Shown in pieces: positions 60,750-64,000 of a DNA stretch of 64,000 nucleotides (within the stretch, counting starts at the first letter, position 1; each line of letters opens with the position of its first letter). Where the stretch lies: NCBI GenBank assembly GCA_946807835.1, contig OX327691.1, forward strand, positions 17,039,688-17,103,687. Reading direction: 5' to 3'. Made by a program: the position numbers and the translations under genes. This stretch comes from Ailanthus altissimus. Its lineage: Eukaryota; Streptophyta; Magnoliopsida; Sapindales; Simaroubaceae. The notes under the pieces were generated by a model. That model was not told the DNA's origin. It was given only the letters and a program-made list of their open reading frames with translations, and ran no database searches.

Positions 60750-61867
60750 TGTGAGAAGATGATTAAAAATTATGTTAAAAATGAGTTAGAATCAAGCCAA
60801 TAAAAAAGAGACATTAAGTGAAAGTGGGGAGATTGGAAGTGTTCATACATAAAGAATTGAGTGAACACTACGATAACAATTCCAATAAGTGGCATGGTCA
60901 CCAGACAAGCGAATGGTGCGGCAATGAAAGCGTCGTTGTAGCTAGGGACGACATTTTGGCCCGAATCCAAATTAAAAACAAAAACCAGGAGCCCAGCCCA
61001 GCCCGAATCCAGTTGCTGGCTAAAAAAATTCATATTTTTATTCGGATCTAGTTTTTTTTAAAAAAAAAAATCCTAAATTAACTCCTAATATTTGATATAT
61101 ATGAATTTAATAATTTTTTTTACAAAATAAATACCCTAAAAATTTAAATTTAACATAAAAAATTTAAAAAAAATTAAAATAAGGATAAAAAATATATTAA
61201 ATTATGAATACAAACTTTATAATCTAATAATTGTTTTATAAAATAAATACCCCAAAATTTAAATTTTATCCAAAAAAAATCGGGTTCAACCCGAATCTGA
61301 CCCTAATGTAAACTCGAATTCGACCCAACCCAAAAAAAAAAAGGAATATGGGTTGAACAAAACCCAAATCATAATTTGGATTTTTTCATTCCTAAGTGCA
61401 ACATCAATTTCAGTGAATTGGATGTCGCAACGTCCAAAAGCCAATGCCCTAGTGTTCTGAAGTTGATGTCCCAACGTTAATGAGAGTTGTTTTGAATTTT
61501 AGAAGACTCATAAGTTAGTTAAAATATCCTATATTTTTTAACTCGTATTAGGTTTAAATTAAAACGTATGTAGGTTATAAAGACCTTATTTTGTCTTGAA
61601 TAATGATATTCATCATAGACAATTGAGAGAGCAATTGTAATTAATTTTAGAGAGAATTTTTTTTTTTGTAAATTCTTTTATAATAGTTCTTTATAAATTT
61701 TTGTTGATTCAATTAAAAAGGTGAAATTTTGATATGCTATAGATGTAGGTAACTTTGAACCATGTAAATCGCCAAATGCTTTCTTTCTTTCTTACCTTCT
61801 TTATTCTCTTTTTATTTTATTTTATTGTTGTAATATTATACTCTCGTGTCAAGCGTTTCCATTAACA
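60750..61867 (+). repeat. Copia-2 3' LTR with nested insertion
   Basis: It pairs with the 5' LTR on both sides of a 452-bp insertion (60,943-61,394). Without it the LTR is about 666 bp. A purine-rich GAGAAAA precedes the TGTGAGAAG start. Confidence 0.85.
60943..61394. mobile_element. hAT-like MITE inside the Copia-2 3' LTR
   Basis: A 452-bp non-coding block interrupts the LTR between text corresponding to ACTATAGC and ATCAA in the 5' LTR. It starts TAGGGACGAC and ends TCATTCCTA, an imperfect inverted repeat. The flanking octamers GTTGTAGC and AGTGCAAC agree at four positions and differ by transitions at three more, which fits an eroded 8-bp hAT target duplication. The interior is AT-rich with GGGTTCAACCCGAATC-type words near both ends. 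Confidence 0.65.
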
Positions 61868-62861
61868 AGTATGTTTTGACACGTTTTAATGTGTTAAATG
61901 ACTTTTTAGGTCTTGCGCGAAGGAGGGGAAGTCCACATGCTAATCTTAGCCTTCCAAACAGGGGATGTTAACGTTTCTGATCTCTGCCGAGAAAAGTGGT
62001 GAAATATGGGTAAATTCCTAGTTGATAAATGTTGAGCAGTTTGGCGAAGGCAACAACCTAAATCACCAATCCAATCTCGAGGACGATTGTGGAGATTACT
62101 ACGGTAATACCCAGTAATGTATCTACGTTATGGCTTTAAGTTGTGGGTTTACGTTTTGTAGCTCCACAATGTTCTGTACGAACATTGATGTTTTCGGGAA
62201 TAGAATGAATTACAATTTTTCTGACGAAGCCTAAATAGTTTTAGGAGGACGATTATAACGCAAGTCCAGATGATAAATCTATGGGTCAAGAGTAGATTAG
62301 GCTGACATTAGTCTTAACGAGAGCCGCTTGAAAAATTCGTCCACTGCAACTGCTGCTCTCAAAACAATATTTATGGATACCTTGAATCCTTCATACTTGC
62401 AACAATCTAAAGTTTTTGTTCATAATAACTATACTGAAACGTTAAATAAGACAAATGCAAACGTCTGTTACCTGTTAACAATACATTACACATTGATCAA
62501 ATTGATCTGATCCAAAATGCATTAGCGATGGAAAGACCTTGCTGCCGTTCTCTGCAATCACCAGCACAGGTGAAAGCATAATTGCAAATTGATCCAATCA
62601 ATAAATACTACTGATGAGTGATGAAAATCAAATAACGATAGACAGCAGAAAATGTAAAATCAATTGAATTCTAAACTATATAGACAAATAACAAATGGAC
62701 AATTGAACAATGAAGACACAGCAACACATTTCATTTTTGTCATACAAAACCCTAATCCAAAGGACCAAGATTATCCTGAAACAAAGAAACTTCTATCATG
62801 ACAGATTCGGTAGCCAAAACTTTCACAGGATACCAAATATCTATCCCATATTAGTGAAAGG
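61868..62861. other. Intergenic sequence and probable 3' leader of the APR-like gene
   Basis: No gene recognised. The part nearest 62,861 is expected to be the 3' leader of the minus-strand APR-like gene. The 140-codon plus-strand frame at 62,710-63,132 is antisense to it and not supported. Confidence 0.4.
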
Positions 62862-64000
62862 TCAGTGGCATTCATTCACACATGCACCCCGGCTGGTGCT
62901 TGCATCTCCTATTGAAACTGTGGCAAGGGACTTGGAAGCCCATGCCCTGGCATTTAATGCCCCTTCCTGCAAGTTGCTTCTCTTGCAAGGCTCCTTTAGA
63001 GAATTCAACAGTTGCACTGCTCGATTCAGATGGGTGCAAGGATGCTCCAACAAGCTCCCCAATTTAAGATTTTGGATGAGCCTTCTCCAACTAAATTGGG
63101 CAAATACTAGCAAAGTTGGAAAGAATAGATAAAGTAATCTCAGAAGCACAAATCCAGTGGCCAAAGCCAAATATGTTTCCTCCCGAAGTAAATTCTCAGG
63201 TGATCTTGCCCATGAGAATGGGCAGCTTTCCTCTTCTTTCTTATTGTGCTTCTTGCGATTTGATAGCTGCCCAACTTTGTCAATGGATATTTTATCCAAT
63301 GATGCAGACTTAATGCCTGTAATGCACAAAGTTCATTAGATCAATTAGTGAAAATTCATTTAAAAATATCATATAATATTACACATAGAAAACAACAGAT
63401 AATCTTTAAGATGGAAAGTCATATTTGGCAGCTGAAGATGTAAGGGAATGCATTAGACTGTCCAAAATACAAGAGAATAGTTAATGGTAACACTAAAGTA
63501 AAAGGGCAACAAAATATTTTATAGCAACCACACTTCAAGTTTTTATCCATCCTCACATGCACGTGTATACAGTGTCTGAGATACCATAATAAATAACTCT
63601 AATAATAAGATGTTGTACCAGTGACATCACTATAGAAAGCAACAAGCGAGCCAAGAGCTCGGGAGCCATGATATCGCACATGCATTGATGAATTCAGAAG
63701 AAAAAGGGTAGGAAACCCATGAACTCCATACTTTGAAAGTAAGCTGCAGAAAATGAATCCAAATGTTATTCCATCAGCCAACAAGGTTTATTAGAAACTG
63801 TAAATATACAAAGAGGGATATTCATTTGGATACCTTGGCCTGATAGCTGATTCTTCAATTGCAAAATGGGGGATGGAGGGATATAAAGAAGCAATTATAG
63901 GTAAACTCGGTCTGAAAATCCGAGAGAAAGGACAGCAAGATGCATAAAAAAGGACAGCTACATAGTCATGACTATTCTTGTGAACCATATTCACTGCCCT
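62862..64000 (-). CDS. 5'-adenylylsulfate reductase-like (APRL) protein, 3' part
   Basis: Minus-strand exons >64000-63834, 63743-63619 and 63316-62862 join in frame at GT-AG sites; the 5' end lies outside the window. The visible 248 residues start in a thioredoxin-fold domain ([19 protein letters not shown], then [32 protein letters not shown] with the cis-proline loop, and [11 protein letters not shown]). After a charged linker, a hydrophobic segment ([20 protein letters not shown]) fits a membrane anchor. A basic tail follows, with [19 protein letters not shown] and a stop. This layout matches the plant APR-like family, which resembles plant APS reductase C-termini but lacks the reductase domain; endomembrane location is inferred. 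The CXXC is reduced to CCPFS, and the position usually Trp before the Cys is Cys. Confidence 0.9.

Larger units (their letters stand above)
56011..61867 (+). mobile_element. Copia-2: degraded Ty1/copia LTR retrotransposon
   Basis: LTRs at 56,011-56,721 and 60,750-61,867 flank about 4.0 kb of decayed gag-pol. Gag opens at 56,751 and keeps the UBN2-type stretch TSIEDHIDAFNKIIINLE (57,120-57,175) and a degenerate zinc knuckle (RYCCKKDVNFIKNC, near 57,440-57,480). Integrase text NGIVEWINKTLL lies near 58,460-58,495. The RT motif YVDDML is at about 59,755. RNase H (YDNQNAIHLSKHQLFHKRSK, near 60,455-60,515) is the best preserved part and ends in an ADML segment. Stops and frameshifts are frequent. 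It is a different family from Copia-1. The flanks TGGAT and AGTAT agree at three of five positions, so a target duplication is doubtful. Confidence 0.9.

Noticed and set aside
62710..63132. 140-codon plus-strand frame
   Set aside because: Antisense to the last exon of the APR-like gene, which has clear homology and splice sites.

Overview
The window is nuclear DNA of a dicot plant. It is AT-rich, its genes are split by GT-AG introns, and every recognisable gene is a plant family: cryptochrome 1, a clade D/F-type PP2C phosphatase, an epsilon-group 14-3-3, an APR-like thioredoxin-fold protein and a NIP aquaporin relic. Large parts are decayed Copia, LINE, Mutator and LTR sequence. The species cannot be fixed from the sequence alone. 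All joins and alignments below were made by eye.

Layout. 1-9,600: gene-poor AT-rich DNA holding a degraded MuDR-type Mutator element (about 4,800-6,840) and short tandem repeats. 9,658-14,123 (+): an intact cryptochrome-1 gene with a truncated LINE in its first intron. 14,650-15,860 (-): a broken NIP aquaporin, tail to tail with the cryptochrome. 17,741-27,872 (+): a dead Copia element invaded twice by the same long-LTR family; each insertion looks like a solo LTR with an eroded 5-bp target duplication. 31,843-35,897 (+): an intact five-exon PP2C gene with tandem duplications in two introns. 36,800-39,800: repeats, including a 71-bp tandem array and a solo LTR with a perfect 5-bp target duplication. 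40,657-41,947 (-): an intact alpha/beta hydrolase. 47,620-48,823 (-): its broken duplicate; the duplicated blocks run roughly 39,840-42,510 and 46,890-49,520. 50,429-50,740 (+): a small plant protein of unknown function. 51,356-54,956 (-): an epsilon-type 14-3-3 gene. 56,011-61,867 (+): a second dead Copia, with an hAT-like MITE in its 3' LTR. 62,862-64,000 (-): the 3' part of an APR-like gene running off the window.

The genes are independent plant transcription units, not an operon. From memory, the order PP2C, epsilon-group 14-3-3, APR-like recalls Arabidopsis At1g34750-At1g34760-At1g34780 (and At1g22280-At1g22300), so the right half is probably a conserved microsyntenic block expanded here by repeats and a local hydrolase duplication. 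I found no new multi-gene system. The most unusual observations are the twin long solo LTRs in one Copia, the cryptochrome terminal intron that leaves the protein unchanged whether spliced or retained, and a pair of short hydrophobic reading traces preserved in both duplicated blocks.
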